Source: Terriglobus aquaticus (GTDB lineage: Bacteria > Acidobacteriota > Terriglobia > Terriglobales > Acidobacteriaceae). From it: a stretch of DNA of 64,000 bases. This document shows positions 1 to 9,429 of the stretch, piece by piece. The stretch covers positions 496,001 through 560,000 of the forward strand of contig NZ_JAGSYB010000001.1 in assembly GCF_025685415.1 (NCBI RefSeq), in the 5' to 3' direction. The translations under genes and the position numbers were made by a program. Position 1 is the stretch's first letter. Each line of letters opens with the position of its first letter. Under the pieces are notes generated by a model. That model was given only the letters and a program-made list of their open reading frames with translations, had not been told where the DNA came from and made no database searches.

Positions 1-1
1 G

Positions 2-685
2 CATCCCGACGACGAGCAGGCTCGCGCCATGGGACAGCCGCGCGGCAAGACCGAGTGCTGGTACGTGGTTGACGCAGAGCCCGGCGCGGCCGTGGCCTGC
101 GGTCTGCGCGCGGGTGTAGACCCGCAACAGATGCACGCTGCAGCCACGGACGGGACGATGGAGTCGCTGCTGCGCTACATCCCTGTTCAGCGCGGCGACA
201 TGGTGTTTGTGGATGCGGGCACGGTTCACGCGATCGGGCCCGGCGTCACGCTTTTGGAAACGCAGCAGACTTCGGACACCACGTTTCGCCTGTACGACTA
301 CGGCCGCCCACGCGAACTGCATCTGGACAAGGGCGTCGCCGTGAGCCGGGCAGAGACGCGCGCCGGCAAGGTGGAACCTGTGCTGATTGCGAATGGCGAG
401 CGGTTGATTGAGGAACAGTACTTCACCGTGGATCGCTTCGTTCTGCGCGCGGGAGAGACGCTGCGATTGGAAGATGCCGTGGGACGGCCGCACTGCTTTA
501 CCACGCTGCAGGGCAACGGGATCGTGAGCTCAGAGGCAGGCGCCGGAACGTTGCGATTCGCGGGTGCCACTGTCGTTCCGGCGAGCGCGGGCGCAGTCAC
601 GGTGGAAGCCATGGAGGACCTGGTGGTGGTGCGATCGATGCCCTCGCGAGTTCCCGTCGCACCCAGCCACGGGCGGGCGCTGTAG
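2..685 (+). CDS. manA: Mannose-6-phosphate isomerase, class I, C-terminal part (5' end outside window)
   Basis: Cytosolic zinc enzyme interconverting mannose-6-phosphate and fructose-6-phosphate, feeding GDP-mannose and polysaccharide synthesis. The reading frame is open to the window edge and starts inside a family motif (HPDDEQA), so the true start lies upstream. The GKTECWYV segment and the later block VDAGTVHAIGPGV...LLETQQTSDTTFRLYDYGR are characteristic of the type I cupin isomerases; His and Glu residues in these blocks are the usual metal ligands. About 227 residues of an expected 300-320 are present. The gene ends 10 bases before ruvC on the same strand, so the two may be co-transcribed. 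Confidence 0.93.
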   Translation, partial: HPDDEQARAMGQPRGKTECWYVVDAEPGAAVACGLRAGVDPQQMHAAATDGTMESLLRYIPVQRGDMVFVDAGTVHAIGPGVTLLETQQTSDTTFRLYDYGRPRELHLDKGVAVSRAETRAGKVEPVLIANGERLIEEQYFTVDRFVLRAGETLRLEDAVGRPHCFTTLQGNGIVSSEAGAGTLRFAGATVVPASAGAVTVEAMEDLVVVRSMPSRVPVAPSHGRAL

Positions 686-695
686 ACTCAGACCC

Positions 696-1199
696 ATGCG
701 CGTCTTTGGTATCGACTGCGGAACCGAGTACACCGGCTGGGGTGTGGTCGAGATGGTCGATGGCCCGCGGGAAAGCCGGTTGGAGCCCATCGCAGCGGGC
801 GCGATCAAGCTGGACCGGAAGCATCGCACGCCGCAGCGGCTGCACCAGGTGTACGTGGAACTGACAGCACTGCTGGAGGCGTATTCGCCGGAGGTGGTTG
901 CGATTGAGGACGTGTTCTTCGCTGCAAATGCAAAGAGCGCGTTGAAACTGGGGCACGTGCGTGGCGTTGCCATGCTCTCTGCCGCGGCGTGCGGCTTGCC
1001 GGTAGTCGAATACGCACCGCTCTCCATCAAATCCGCAGTGGTCGGGCACGGGCTGGCAGCGAAGGAGCAGGTGCAGTTTATGGTCGCGCGGCTGTTAGAC
1101 CTGGAGCGCGCGCCCGAACCGGCAGATGCCGCGGACGCGCTTGCCATTGCCATTTGCCACATCCACAACGCGCGTTCTGCGCAAGGACTTCTTCGTTGA
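696..1199 (+). CDS. ruvC: RuvC Holliday junction endonuclease
   Basis: Crossover junction resolvase that cuts the four-way junction with RuvAB in homologous recombination. The chosen start (ATG 696, 167 aa) puts the first catalytic Asp at residue 7 in GIDCGTEYTGWG; the upstream in-frame ATG would add a tail unlike the family. The second acidic motif is AIEDVFFAANAKSALKLGHVRG and the last acidic pair is in DAADALAIAICH. Length fits the family (about 160-175 aa). The stop overlaps the start of the next gene by one base (TGATG), which suggests translational coupling. Confidence 0.96.
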   Translation: MRVFGIDCGTEYTGWGVVEMVDGPRESRLEPIAAGAIKLDRKHRTPQRLHQVYVELTALLEAYSPEVVAIEDVFFAANAKSALKLGHVRGVAMLSAAACGLPVVEYAPLSIKSAVVGHGLAAKEQVQFMVARLLDLERAPEPADAADALAIAICHIHNARSAQGLLR

Positions 1200-1861
1200 T
1201 GCATCGCCCGAAACTTCTGCTCCGTTCCGTTCCATTCCTGATGTTGCTGAGCGCGAGTGCCGTGCAGGCCCAGGTTGCTTCGGGATTTCGGCTGAACGCC
1301 ACCTATGATCGCCCGGGACTGCCGGTGCCGCATTGGCAATTGCGCATCGCACCCACGGGTCAGGCTGAGTACACGTCAGAGCACGCCGCTGGAGCACCCC
1401 CCGCTGCTGCTACACCCATCACCTTCAAGCTGTCGCAGGCGGGAAGCGCGAAGCTGATGAAGTTTCTGAGCGATTCCCACGGAATGCAGCCCTGCGAGAC
1501 GAAGACCAAGGGCCTAGCGCGGATGGGGATGAAGACGCTGGAATTCCAAGAGGGCACGCACGCAGCGGCGAGCTGCACCTTCAACTACACGGATAACAAA
1601 CCGCTGGCCGCAGCTACGGAGTATTTGCTGGCGGTGAGTTACACCATCGAACAGGGAGCCACGCTGGATCACCTGCACCGGTATGACCGTCTCGGTCTGG
1701 ACCCGGTGATGACGCAGCTTGCGACGGCGTTCAAGAACGGGCAGGCCCAGGAAGTGCAGGCCATCCGGCCGACTCTGGCGTCGCTGGCGAACGACGACGC
1801 CGTGTTGGAGCGGGTACGCCAGAAAGCGGCGGAATTGCTGGTGGCAGCCGACCGCCCCTGA
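1199..1861 (+). CDS. Secreted protein of unknown function
   Basis: 220 aa with a clear Sec signal peptide (residues 1-25, basic start, hydrophobic core, ending AVQAQ). The mature part has no motif I recognise. Two Cys residues about 35-40 apart (PCETK and SCTFNY) could form a disulphide. The C-terminal third is helical and charged. The start is chosen because it begins the signal peptide and overlaps the ruvC stop by one base. Probably periplasmic or outer-membrane associated; the function cannot be assigned. Confidence 0.75.
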   Translation: MHRPKLLLRSVPFLMLLSASAVQAQVASGFRLNATYDRPGLPVPHWQLRIAPTGQAEYTSEHAAGAPPAAATPITFKLSQAGSAKLMKFLSDSHGMQPCETKTKGLARMGMKTLEFQEGTHAAASCTFNYTDNKPLAAATEYLLAVSYTIEQGATLDHLHRYDRLGLDPVMTQLATAFKNGQAQEVQAIRPTLASLANDDAVLERVRQKAAELLVAADRP

Positions 1862-1889
1862 CACTGGCCTCTGAACTCGTAGTGGGCGT

Positions 1890-3767
1890 ATGCTCAGCGC
1901 GATGAGGGCACATGCGGTAAGTCGGTTGGCTTGCGTTCGGCGATGGAGCGGGTCACAGGGAGTTGTATTGATTTGCGCCATTGCGGGCAGCCTCGCCTGC
2001 GCGCATCTCCCGCAATTGCTCGCCCAGACGGGCGCGCGTGAGCCAGGGCCGGCGGTCGCTCGCATGAGCTTGATCGATGGCGAGGTTCACGTAGCCAGCG
2101 CAGGGTACAACGCCGAAGCTGTGGATGCTGCCCTCAACATGCCGATCGGTCCCGGGCAGTCGGTGCGCACCGGAGCGAACGCGGACAGCGAAGTGGAGTT
2201 CCCGGATGGCTCGGTCTTGCGCCTGGCTGCGGGTAGTTCTGCAACGCTGATCCGGTTGCAGCCGCAAACGGAGATCGGTCTGGACGATGGGCTGTACTAC
2301 CTGGAGTTGCGTGCCGGTACCGATCCTCAATTTGTGGTCTACGCGGGCGAGGTCAGTGTGGCGCCGCTGGAGAACGCAAGCATTCGTGTTCGTGTGCAAA
2401 ACGGTCAGCCGGAGGTCGCTGTTCTGCGTGGCAGTGTGAGCGTGACCCGGCCCAACAGCTATACCGTCGACGTGCAACAGGGAGAAAGCCTTCGCGCTGA
2501 CGCGAAAGACTCGCGGCGCTACCTGCTGGCGGAAGGAGTCGCCGATGAGACGGCTGACCGCTGGAACGAGCGCCGGGCACAGCAGCTTGCCGACAGCAGC
2601 GCGAGTCAGACGATCGCCCGCGAGGATTATGCCGGGGACCAGGGCTATGGCTGGAGCGACCTGGATAGCAATGGTGCGTGGTACCCGCTGCCCGGAGAAG
2701 GCCTGGTCTGGCAGCCATACGGTGCCGACGCGAGTTTCGATCCATACGGGTTTGGGAACTGGGTCTATGCAGGTTTCGCGGGCGGCGGCGGATACGTCTG
2801 GGCGTCGGGCTATCCGTGGGGCTGGCTGCCCTACCACTGCGGATCGTGGAGCTTCTATCCCGGCTTCGGCTGGGGCTGGTTGCCAGCCGCCGGGTGCCGG
2901 AGCTACGGCGGGGGATGGCCGGTGGGAGGCCTTCCCGTGAAGAACGCCCCGCATGGGTGGCGCCCGCCGCTGCCGGTTCGGCCGCCTGCCACCGGAGGCA
3001 TCGTTGTGCGGCATCCGACTCTGCCGGGAGCGCCACAGAACACGGCGGTCCATCAGATCGCGCAGGGGCCCAGGCAGGCGAGATCACTCGAGTGGAACGG
3101 AGTCACGCTGCAGCCGCTGAAGCCGATTGCAGCCGCTCCGATAGCACGCGGCAGCTCCGCTGTGGGATCGGCGCTGCGGCGTGATTTTCCTCTGCAGGAT
3201 GGCACGCATGTTCCTGTGCTTGGGCGCGAGAGCACTGTCGCGGCGGTTATGCCGGGCCGAGCGCCGGAATGGCATGCCCCGACCGCCTCCCAGACCCGGA
3301 GTGACGAGGCGGACCGTACGGTTCCGCGTTCGGCGCCGACATCGGCCGGTTTGGCCGCTTCGGGGCACGCGACGTCCCAGGAAAGCCCGGCAGGTCCGGT
3401 GAATGCGGACGGAGCTGGTGGCGTTCTCGCAGCAGAGCCCGTCCTGAGCACAGGCTGGCACAGCCGGGTTTACTCGAACGTGCCTCCTGCGGCGAACCGT
3501 CCTGCGCCGGGCGGCTCGGTGGTGATCAGGCCCGCTGGTGTGCGGGCCGTACCTGCCGGTGCTGGCCCGGTGCTGCCGCCAGCGACTCGCCCGGCTTCTG
3601 CGATCGCACCTCCGGTCCGTCCTGCGCCCGTGACGATCGCACCGCCCCGAATCATTTCTCCTCCGCCAGCCCCGGTGCAGCACTCCAGCCCGCCGCCCCC
3701 GGCACCGGTGTTCCACAGCGCTCCGCCGCCGGCACCCTCAGCCGCTCCGGCTACTCACTCGAAGTAG
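1890..3767 (+). CDS. FecR-domain protein with aromatic YxWxY-type repeats and Pro-rich tail
   Basis: 625 aa. An N-terminal hydrophobic segment (about residues 22-45) acts as signal or anchor. A FecR-like domain follows (about 55-220; VRTGANADSEVEFPDGSVLRL and ...GSVSVTRPNSYTVDVQQGE). The middle (about 255-345) is rich in Trp, Tyr and Gly with repeated WYP, WQPYG, WVYAGF, WGWLPYH and GWGWLPA units, as in the DUF6600 family. The last 270 residues are Pro- and Ala-rich and low complexity. FecR domains usually sense or transmit signals across the periplasm, but no sigma factor or TonB gene is adjacent, so a structural envelope role is equally possible. An alternative start is ATG 1902. Its 3' end overlaps the convergent rsmA by 17 bases. 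Confidence 0.8.
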   Translation: MLSAMRAHAVSRLACVRRWSGSQGVVLICAIAGSLACAHLPQLLAQTGAREPGPAVARMSLIDGEVHVASAGYNAEAVDAALNMPIGPGQSVRTGANADSEVEFPDGSVLRLAAGSSATLIRLQPQTEIGLDDGLYYLELRAGTDPQFVVYAGEVSVAPLENASIRVRVQNGQPEVAVLRGSVSVTRPNSYTVDVQQGESLRADAKDSRRYLLAEGVADETADRWNERRAQQLADSSASQTIAREDYAGDQGYGWSDLDSNGAWYPLPGEGLVWQPYGADASFDPYGFGNWVYAGFAGGGGYVWASGYPWGWLPYHCGSWSFYPGFGWGWLPAAGCRSYGGGWPVGGLPVKNAPHGWRPPLPVRPPATGGIVVRHPTLPGAPQNTAVHQIAQGPRQARSLEWNGVTLQPLKPIAAAPIARGSSAVGSALRRDFPLQDGTHVPVLGRESTVAAVMPGRAPEWHAPTASQTRSDEADRTVPRSAPTSAGLAASGHATSQESPAGPVNADGAGGVLAAEPVLSTGWHSRVYSNVPPAANRPAPGGSVVIRPAGVRAVPAGAGPVLPPATRPASAIAPPVRPAPVTIAPPRIISPPPAPVQHSSPPPPAPVFHSAPPPAPSAAPATHSK

Positions 3768-4566
3768 CGGACGGGGAAGCGCCCAGGGCGTGGTACAGCG
3801 CCGCGAACTGCGACACGGAAAGAGCCTCCGCGCGCAGATCCGAGGTGACTCCGGCGGCCTCGCAGGCTGCGCGGATCCGATCCGGGCTGTACCCGGCGGA
3901 ACGCAGGTTGTTCCCGAGCGTCTTTCGTTTTTGCGCGAAGGCAGCCCGCAGAAGCCGGGTGAACGCAGCATCGTTCAACACGCCCAACTCGGACGATCGG
4001 TCCCTCATGCGGAGGTGCAGCACGGTCGAGAAGACGTCAGGTGGAGGCGAGAAGGCGCTGGGTGGGAGAGTCAGCATGGAACTCACGTCTGCGTGGCGCT
4101 GGACCGAGACCGACAGAACGCCGTAATCGCGGGAACCGGGCGAAGCGGCGACGCGGTCGGCAACCTCGCGCTGCATCATCACGACCGCCGTGTCGATTGC
4201 GCTGGCGTGCCGGCACAGATGCAGAAGGATGTCCGACGTGATGTAGTACGGCAGGTTGCCGATCACGCGCAGCTTACCGTTTTCGGGTCGTAGCGCCGAA
4301 AGATCTACGGTAAGAATGTCGGCTTCGAGGATCTGCACATTCGTCGCGTTCCGAAAGCGGAAGCGGAGCTCGGCTGCGAGGGCGCGGTCTAGTTCCACAC
4401 AGATCAGGTGGCCGGCGCGTTCGGCCAGCAGACCTGTGATGGCGCCGTGGCCTGGGCCGATTTCGAGGACCGTCTCGGTGGTGATGTCACCCAAGGCTTC
4501 GGCGATGCGCCGCGCGGCATCCGCATCGACAAGGAAGTTCTGCCCCAACTTCGGCTTGTGCTTCAT
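3751..4566 (-). CDS. rsmA: 16S rRNA dimethyladenosine transferase RsmA/KsgA
   Basis: 271 aa. SAM-dependent enzyme that dimethylates the two adjacent adenines near the 3' end of 16S rRNA late in small-subunit assembly. It shows the KLGQNFL start, the SAM-binding EIGPGHGAITG (residues 35-45) and the catalytic NLPYYITS (104-111). Length is typical. It is divergent from glgA with a 110-base spacer holding both promoters, and its end overlaps the FecR gene tail to tail. Loss of this enzyme gives kasugamycin resistance in known bacteria. Confidence 0.97.
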   Translation of the reverse strand: MKHKPKLGQNFLVDADAARRIAEALGDITTETVLEIGPGHGAITGLLAERAGHLICVELDRALAAELRFRFRNATNVQILEADILTVDLSALRPENGKLRVIGNLPYYITSDILLHLCRHASAIDTAVVMMQREVADRVAASPGSRDYGVLSVSVQRHADVSSMLTLPPSAFSPPPDVFSTVLHLRMRDRSSELGVLNDAAFTRLLRAAFAQKRKTLGNNLRSAGYSPDRIRAACEAAGVTSDLRAEALSVSQFAALYHALGASPSATSSE

Positions 4567-4676
4567 CGGGTAGCGGGGCAGGGCGCCAGACGGACTGGAG
4601 CGCAGGAGAAGTTCAGATGCATCGTAGAGTCGAAGCCCTCTGGTTCAGGGTAACGCGGGGGCTGTGAGGGTCATGT

Positions 4677-6164
4677 ATGCACATCGTTTTTGTGGCGCCG
4701 GAGTGCGCGCCGCGGGTCAAGACGGGCGGTCTGGGCGAGGTGCTCGGGGCTCTTCCCGCAGCCATCGCTGGCCTCGGCCATCGCGTAACGGTGTATGTCC
4801 CGCTCTATCGCAGCTTGCGGCTGGATATGGAGGAGCAGGGCGCGGCGCCTGTCGTGCTCGAAAGCCTTACCCTGCCCGGGCCCGGAAGCAACCGGTTCGC
4901 GCGTGTTCTGGATGGCGGCACCGACCGCGACGTTCAGTTCTACCTGGTCGACTGCCCTGAGTTGTTTGACCGGGAGGGCGTGTACGGTCCTCCCGGGGAG
5001 AACTACCTGGACAATGCGGTGCGCTTTGGTCTGTACTGCCGGGCGGTGCTGGAGGCCGTAAAGCAGCTTGGCGTCCCAGACGTTCTGCACCTGCATGACT
5101 GGCAGGCGGCGTTCGCCGCTATTTACTTGGCGACGAGCTACGCGGCCGATCCGATGCTGGGCAGGGTTGCGACCGTGTACACCATTCACAACGGCGGGTA
5201 CCAGGGGCTATTCCCACCGGAGCAGTTGACCGATTTGCTGCTGCCGTTGTCGCTCTTCTCTTCGGGTGTACTGAGGGCGGACAAGCAGGTGAATCCTTTT
5301 GCAGGAGCCGTGCGGTCCAGCGATCTGGTGACCACGGTGAGCCCGGGATATGCCGAGGAACTGAAGACGCCAGAGTTTGGCGAGGGCCTGGAAGAGGTGT
5401 ACTGCCAGCGTGGGAGGGACTTCGTCGGCATCCTTAACGGCATCGACGAAGAGGAGTGGGATCCCGCGACCGATCCTCACTTGGCCGCGCACTACTCGAT
5501 CGAAGATCTGACGGGCAAGCGAGAGTGCCGCGCCGACCTGCTGCGAGCCTTTGGAGCGGATGAGGTCGCGGACAGTACGGCGGTGATCGGCATGGTCTCA
5601 CGTCTTGCGGGTCAGAAGGGTTTCGACCTGATTGCCGAAGCGATGCCGAAGCTGGCCGAGATGAACCTGGTGCTGCTGATCGTCGGTCGGGGTGAGCCGG
5701 CGGTCGAGGCGCAGTTCCGCGATCTGGCCGACAAATACCCGGACCGTCTACGGGTTAGTCCTGACTTCTCCGAGGAACTGGCGCACAAGATGCAGGCTGG
5801 CGCAGACATGACGCTGATGCCCTCGCGGTATGAGCCGTCTGGGCTGACGCAGATGTACAGCCTGCGTTATGGGACGGTGCCGGTAGTACGGGCCACCGGC
5901 GGTCTGCGAGACACCGTGCAAGAGTGGGAAGAGGGAAACGGCTTTGTCTTCGAGGAGTACACCAGTGGAGCCTTGCTGGCCGCAGTTGGCCGGGCGCTGA
6001 AGGAGTTCGCCGACCGGGAGCGCTGGCGCGCCAGAGTGCAGAGGGGGATGGCGGTCAGGCGTGGATGGGATGGACCGGCGCGCGAGTACGACGCGGAGTA
6101 CCGGCGCGCCGTGGAGGCCCACGCTGCGCGCACCAACGTCGCCAAGCTGACGGAGAAGGTCTGA
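4677..6164 (+). CDS. glgA: Glycogen synthase (ADP-glucose type, GT5)
   Basis: 495 aa. Transfers glucose from ADP-glucose to the growing alpha-1,4-glucan. N-terminal Rossmann domain with the ADP-glucose-binding KTGGL (residues 16-20) and HLHDWQA; then TIHNGGYQG and GILNGIDEEEWDP. The C-terminal Rossmann domain has GMVSRLAGQKGFDL and the ERYEPSG-type motif (MPSRYEPSGLTQMYSLRYG). The start gives MHIVFVAPE directly, as in the family, with GAGGG upstream. Length fits. No other glg gene is nearby. Confidence 0.97.
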   Translation: MHIVFVAPECAPRVKTGGLGEVLGALPAAIAGLGHRVTVYVPLYRSLRLDMEEQGAAPVVLESLTLPGPGSNRFARVLDGGTDRDVQFYLVDCPELFDREGVYGPPGENYLDNAVRFGLYCRAVLEAVKQLGVPDVLHLHDWQAAFAAIYLATSYAADPMLGRVATVYTIHNGGYQGLFPPEQLTDLLLPLSLFSSGVLRADKQVNPFAGAVRSSDLVTTVSPGYAEELKTPEFGEGLEEVYCQRGRDFVGILNGIDEEEWDPATDPHLAAHYSIEDLTGKRECRADLLRAFGADEVADSTAVIGMVSRLAGQKGFDLIAEAMPKLAEMNLVLLIVGRGEPAVEAQFRDLADKYPDRLRVSPDFSEELAHKMQAGADMTLMPSRYEPSGLTQMYSLRYGTVPVVRATGGLRDTVQEWEEGNGFVFEEYTSGALLAAVGRALKEFADRERWRARVQRGMAVRRGWDGPAREYDAEYRRAVEAHAARTNVAKLTEKV

Positions 6165-6312
6165 ACGCGCCGTCTGGAGCGAGTGCTCCGCTGGAGCTCG
6201 ACGCAGGATGCGTGTTGCAGAGACAAAGTGGAGAGCCACGGCAAGCAAAGCCGGCCCACACTGCATCCAACTGCACGATTTCACCAAACAAGACGAGCAG
6301 GAGATCGGCACC

Positions 6313-7200
6313 ATGGAATGGACCCCCGGCGGGATGAGCAATGATGTGGAGGATCGCCGCGGCGACTCGGGCGGCGGTGGTGGGTTCCTGCCGTTCGGGG
6401 GCGGCGGTTTGGGCATCATTGGCGTGATCGTACTGGTGGTTCTGAGTCTGGTGACTGGCCACAACTTCCTGGGCCTGCTGGGCGTCGGCGGTGGAACGCC
6501 ACAGACACAAACGCGGCAAAGCAGTGGGCCCGTGCAGGAAAGCGCAGACGAGCATCGCGACACGCAGTTGCTCAGCTTTGTGCTGGATGACGCGCAGAAG
6601 TTCTGGACAGAAGACCTGCCGCAACAGATGGGGCGGCCATACCGGCATGCCAAGCTGGTGCTCTTTCGCAACCAGACGCAGAGCGGTTGCGGGGCTGCGC
6701 AGGAGGCGACTGGACCGTTCTACTGCCCGGAGGACGAGCGGGTCTACATCGACCTGGATTTCTGGGACGACCTGAAGCGCCTGGGCGGCAACACTGCAGA
6801 CTTCTCGCAGGCCTACGTTTTGGCCCACGAGCTTGGGCACCACGTCCAGAACATCCTTGGAATTGAGCAGAAGGCGCAGCAGATGATGCAGGACCGCAGC
6901 CAACGGAGCCGCGCGTCCGTGGAGCTGGAGCTGCAGGCAGACTGCTTTGCCGGCGTCTGGGGGCACTCCATGCAGCAGCGTGGAAAGCTGGATCCGGACG
7001 ATTTGCAGGAAGCCCTGAAGAACGCGGCTGCTGTGGGCGACGATCACATCCAGAAGATGGAACGCGGAACGGTTAGTCCGGAAAGCTGGACGCACGGCAG
7101 CAGTGCAGAGCGCCAGGGCTGGTTTAGCCGCGGGATGACGACGGGCGACGCCCGCCAGTGCAACACGTTCCAGGCGGGGCCGGACGGCTACCAACAGTAG
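6313..7200 (+). CDS. YpfJ-type neutral zinc metallopeptidase, membrane anchored
   Basis: 295 aa. The start at ATG 6313 gives MEWTPGG...NDVEDRRGD, matching the family opening, with AGGAG nine bases upstream; a longer in-frame opening from 6208 is not needed. A Gly-rich stretch leads to one transmembrane helix (about residues 34-58). The extracytoplasmic domain carries the zinc motif HELGHH (about 209-214) and a downstream Glu in ELQADCFAG, the likely third ligand. Members of this family are widespread but their substrates are unknown. It converges with uvrC with 20 bases between stops. Confidence 0.9.
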   Translation: MEWTPGGMSNDVEDRRGDSGGGGGFLPFGGGGLGIIGVIVLVVLSLVTGHNFLGLLGVGGGTPQTQTRQSSGPVQESADEHRDTQLLSFVLDDAQKFWTEDLPQQMGRPYRHAKLVLFRNQTQSGCGAAQEATGPFYCPEDERVYIDLDFWDDLKRLGGNTADFSQAYVLAHELGHHVQNILGIEQKAQQMMQDRSQRSRASVELELQADCFAGVWGHSMQQRGKLDPDDLQEALKNAAAVGDDHIQKMERGTVSPESWTHGSSAERQGWFSRGMTTGDARQCNTFQAGPDGYQQ

Positions 7201-7220
7201 TCGCTGATTGTGCTGCGTCT

Positions 7221-9227
7221 CTACTGAAGGATGCGCAGGCTGCCGCTGTTCGAAGTGGGTGTGCCGGTGCCGTCGATCGCTGCCTCGCGTTCGGCGAGGA
7301 AGAAGTCCCGGATCTTCTGTGCAGTCTTGGCGTTCACCACAGCTGTAAGGGCATCGGGCCCGGCGGCCTTAATGCCGCGAACGCTGCCGAAGTGCTCCAC
7401 CAGACGCTTGCGTGTGGTGGGGCCCACGCCAGGGATGTTGAGCAGCTCGGAATCGCGGTCTCGCATTTCGCGGCGCTTGCGGTGATAGGTGATGGCGAAA
7501 CGGTGCGACTCGTCGCGGATGCGCTGAACTAGGTGCAGAACGGGTGAGCGCCGGTCGAGGACCACGGGATCGTCCTCCTGGCCGTAGACGTAGATGACCT
7601 CTTCGCGTTTCGCAATGGACGCGAGCGGCTGCAGAGTGACGCCGATCTCTTCCAAGGCAGCGTAGGCGGCGTGGAGCTGGCCGAGGCCGCCATCAATGAG
7701 GATCAAGGACGGGAACGGTTCGCCGGACTCCTGCAGCTTGCGGTAGCGACGCTGAATCACCTCGCGCATGCTGGCGAAGTCGTCCACGCCGCTGACCGTT
7801 TTCACCTTGAACTTGCGGTAGTCGGACTTCTTCATCTCGCCCTTTTCCCAGACCACCATGCTGGCAACGGTCTCGGCACCCTGGATGTGCGAGATGTCGA
7901 AGCACTCGATGCGGGTGGGCAAGTCGGGGAGGTTTAGCGCGTCCTGCAACGCTTCAGCGATGGCGTTCTTGGATGGCTGCAGCGTTCGGAATCGCTGGTC
8001 GTAGCTTTGCTTTGCGTTCTGTCCGACCAGGTCGACGAGGGAGCGCTTGTCGCCGCGTTGGGGGGCCAGGATCTCGATCTTGCGGCCGCTCTGAGTGCTC
8101 AGCAACGAAGCGAGCGCCAGCCGATCGGGGAACTCGAGCGGAACGTAGATGGTGCGAGGCACGTACGGTTGGTCAAGGTAGTGCTGCTTGAGGAACGTGG
8201 AGAAGAACGCAGCCGGCGAGAAGGCTTGGGGCTGCGGGGGCAAGCTGTTCTCGACCACGGTTGAGAGCACGCCCGCATCGGCCTCGCTCCATGCGGGCTC
8301 AGGCTCTTCGGTGGGCGATGCTTCATCGGCATCGTCATCCTCTGCGCCGGCCATGAACTCCAGCTCAGGCAGGTCCTCCCAGAAGAAGTCGCGCTTATCG
8401 ACGATCTTGCCTTCGCGCATGTGGAATTGCGCTACGGCCAGCATCTCCCGGTCGAAGTGGTAGCCGAAGACGTCGGCATCTTCGTTCTCAGCGGAGGCGA
8501 TGCGCTGCTTTTCCTGAAGCTGGTGTACAGTGACGAGTTGGTCGCGGTACTTGGCGGCGAGTTCGTACTGCTCGTTCATCGCGGCGTCCGTCATGCGGCG
8601 CGTAATGCGCGACTCGAGCTCGCTTTCCTTGCCGTCCAGGAACAACTGAACGTCGCGGATGGCCTCGCGGTAGACCTCGGGAGCGACCAGGTTTTCGACG
8701 CACGGGGCTAGGCAGCGCTTGATGTAGAACTCCAGGCAGGGCCGCGGGTGGTAGCGATTCAGGTCGACCTTGCAGCTCGGGATCAGGAACGAGCGGTGAA
8801 TCAGGTCGACGATGCGATGAGCGAGGTTGCCGGGGAAGTAAGGACCGAAGTACTGCCCGCCGTCTTTGCGCAGCTTGCGGGTGACGAAGACCTTGGGGTG
8901 CCGGTCGCCCATGGTGAGCTTGACGTACGGATAGGTCTTGTCGTCGCGCAGCAGGATGTTGAAGCGCGGCTTGCGCTGCTTGATCAGGTTGTTCTCGAGC
9001 GCCAGCGCTTCGTGCTCGTTGGCGACCTGGATGTAGTCGACGTCGACCGCTTCACGCATAAGCGTGCCGGTCTTCGCGTTCATCTGGTTCTTCTCGAGCA
9101 GGTAGCTCGAAACCCGATTGCGCAGGTTCTTGGCTTTACCGACGTAGATGACCTCGCCGTCGGCATTTTTGTACAGGTAGACGCCCGGCTGTCGGGGAAG
9201 CGACCGGATTTTCTGCTGAAGGTCCAT
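7221..9227 (-). CDS. uvrC: UvrC excinuclease subunit
   Basis: 668 aa. Makes the two incisions flanking a DNA lesion after UvrAB recognition. Domains in order: GIY-YIG nuclease (about residues 13-90, PGVYLYKNADGEVIYVGKAKNLRNR), a Cys-containing region (CLEFYIKRCLAPCV), a UVR/UvrB-contact motif (about 200-240), the RNase H-like C-terminal nuclease (CFDISHIQGAETVASMVVWEKG; LILIDGGLGQLHAA), and a helix-hairpin-helix at the end (LLNIPGVGPTTRKRLVEHFGSV). An acidic insert (about 285-325, rich in E, D and A) is longer than in many homologues. Confidence 0.97.
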   Translation of the reverse strand: MDLQQKIRSLPRQPGVYLYKNADGEVIYVGKAKNLRNRVSSYLLEKNQMNAKTGTLMREAVDVDYIQVANEHEALALENNLIKQRKPRFNILLRDDKTYPYVKLTMGDRHPKVFVTRKLRKDGGQYFGPYFPGNLAHRIVDLIHRSFLIPSCKVDLNRYHPRPCLEFYIKRCLAPCVENLVAPEVYREAIRDVQLFLDGKESELESRITRRMTDAAMNEQYELAAKYRDQLVTVHQLQEKQRIASAENEDADVFGYHFDREMLAVAQFHMREGKIVDKRDFFWEDLPELEFMAGAEDDDADEASPTEEPEPAWSEADAGVLSTVVENSLPPQPQAFSPAAFFSTFLKQHYLDQPYVPRTIYVPLEFPDRLALASLLSTQSGRKIEILAPQRGDKRSLVDLVGQNAKQSYDQRFRTLQPSKNAIAEALQDALNLPDLPTRIECFDISHIQGAETVASMVVWEKGEMKKSDYRKFKVKTVSGVDDFASMREVIQRRYRKLQESGEPFPSLILIDGGLGQLHAAYAALEEIGVTLQPLASIAKREEVIYVYGQEDDPVVLDRRSPVLHLVQRIRDESHRFAITYHRKRREMRDRDSELLNIPGVGPTTRKRLVEHFGSVRGIKAAGPDALTAVVNAKTAQKIRDFFLAEREAAIDGTGTPTSNSGSLRILQ

Positions 9228-9429
9228 CGGGAGGGCGTCGGTGCTTTTCCAGTTTAGTCGTTCGCACCGGGAAGAAAGTTCCCGGTCTGCCCCTTGTTTG
9301 GATTCGCGGAAGCTTGGAGAGGAGGCGTTATGGCTTTTTGGATGAGCAACTTACAAGTTAGGCGCAGATTGGTCCCGCACGTGCAACATACTCATCGAAA
9401 CGTCGCGCCCATTTGGGCCACAGGGAGAG

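Noticed and set aside
6055-7194. 379-codon open frame antisense to the zinc peptidase gene
   Set aside because: The sense strand has a clear family match with HELGHH; the antisense product is a composition artefact.
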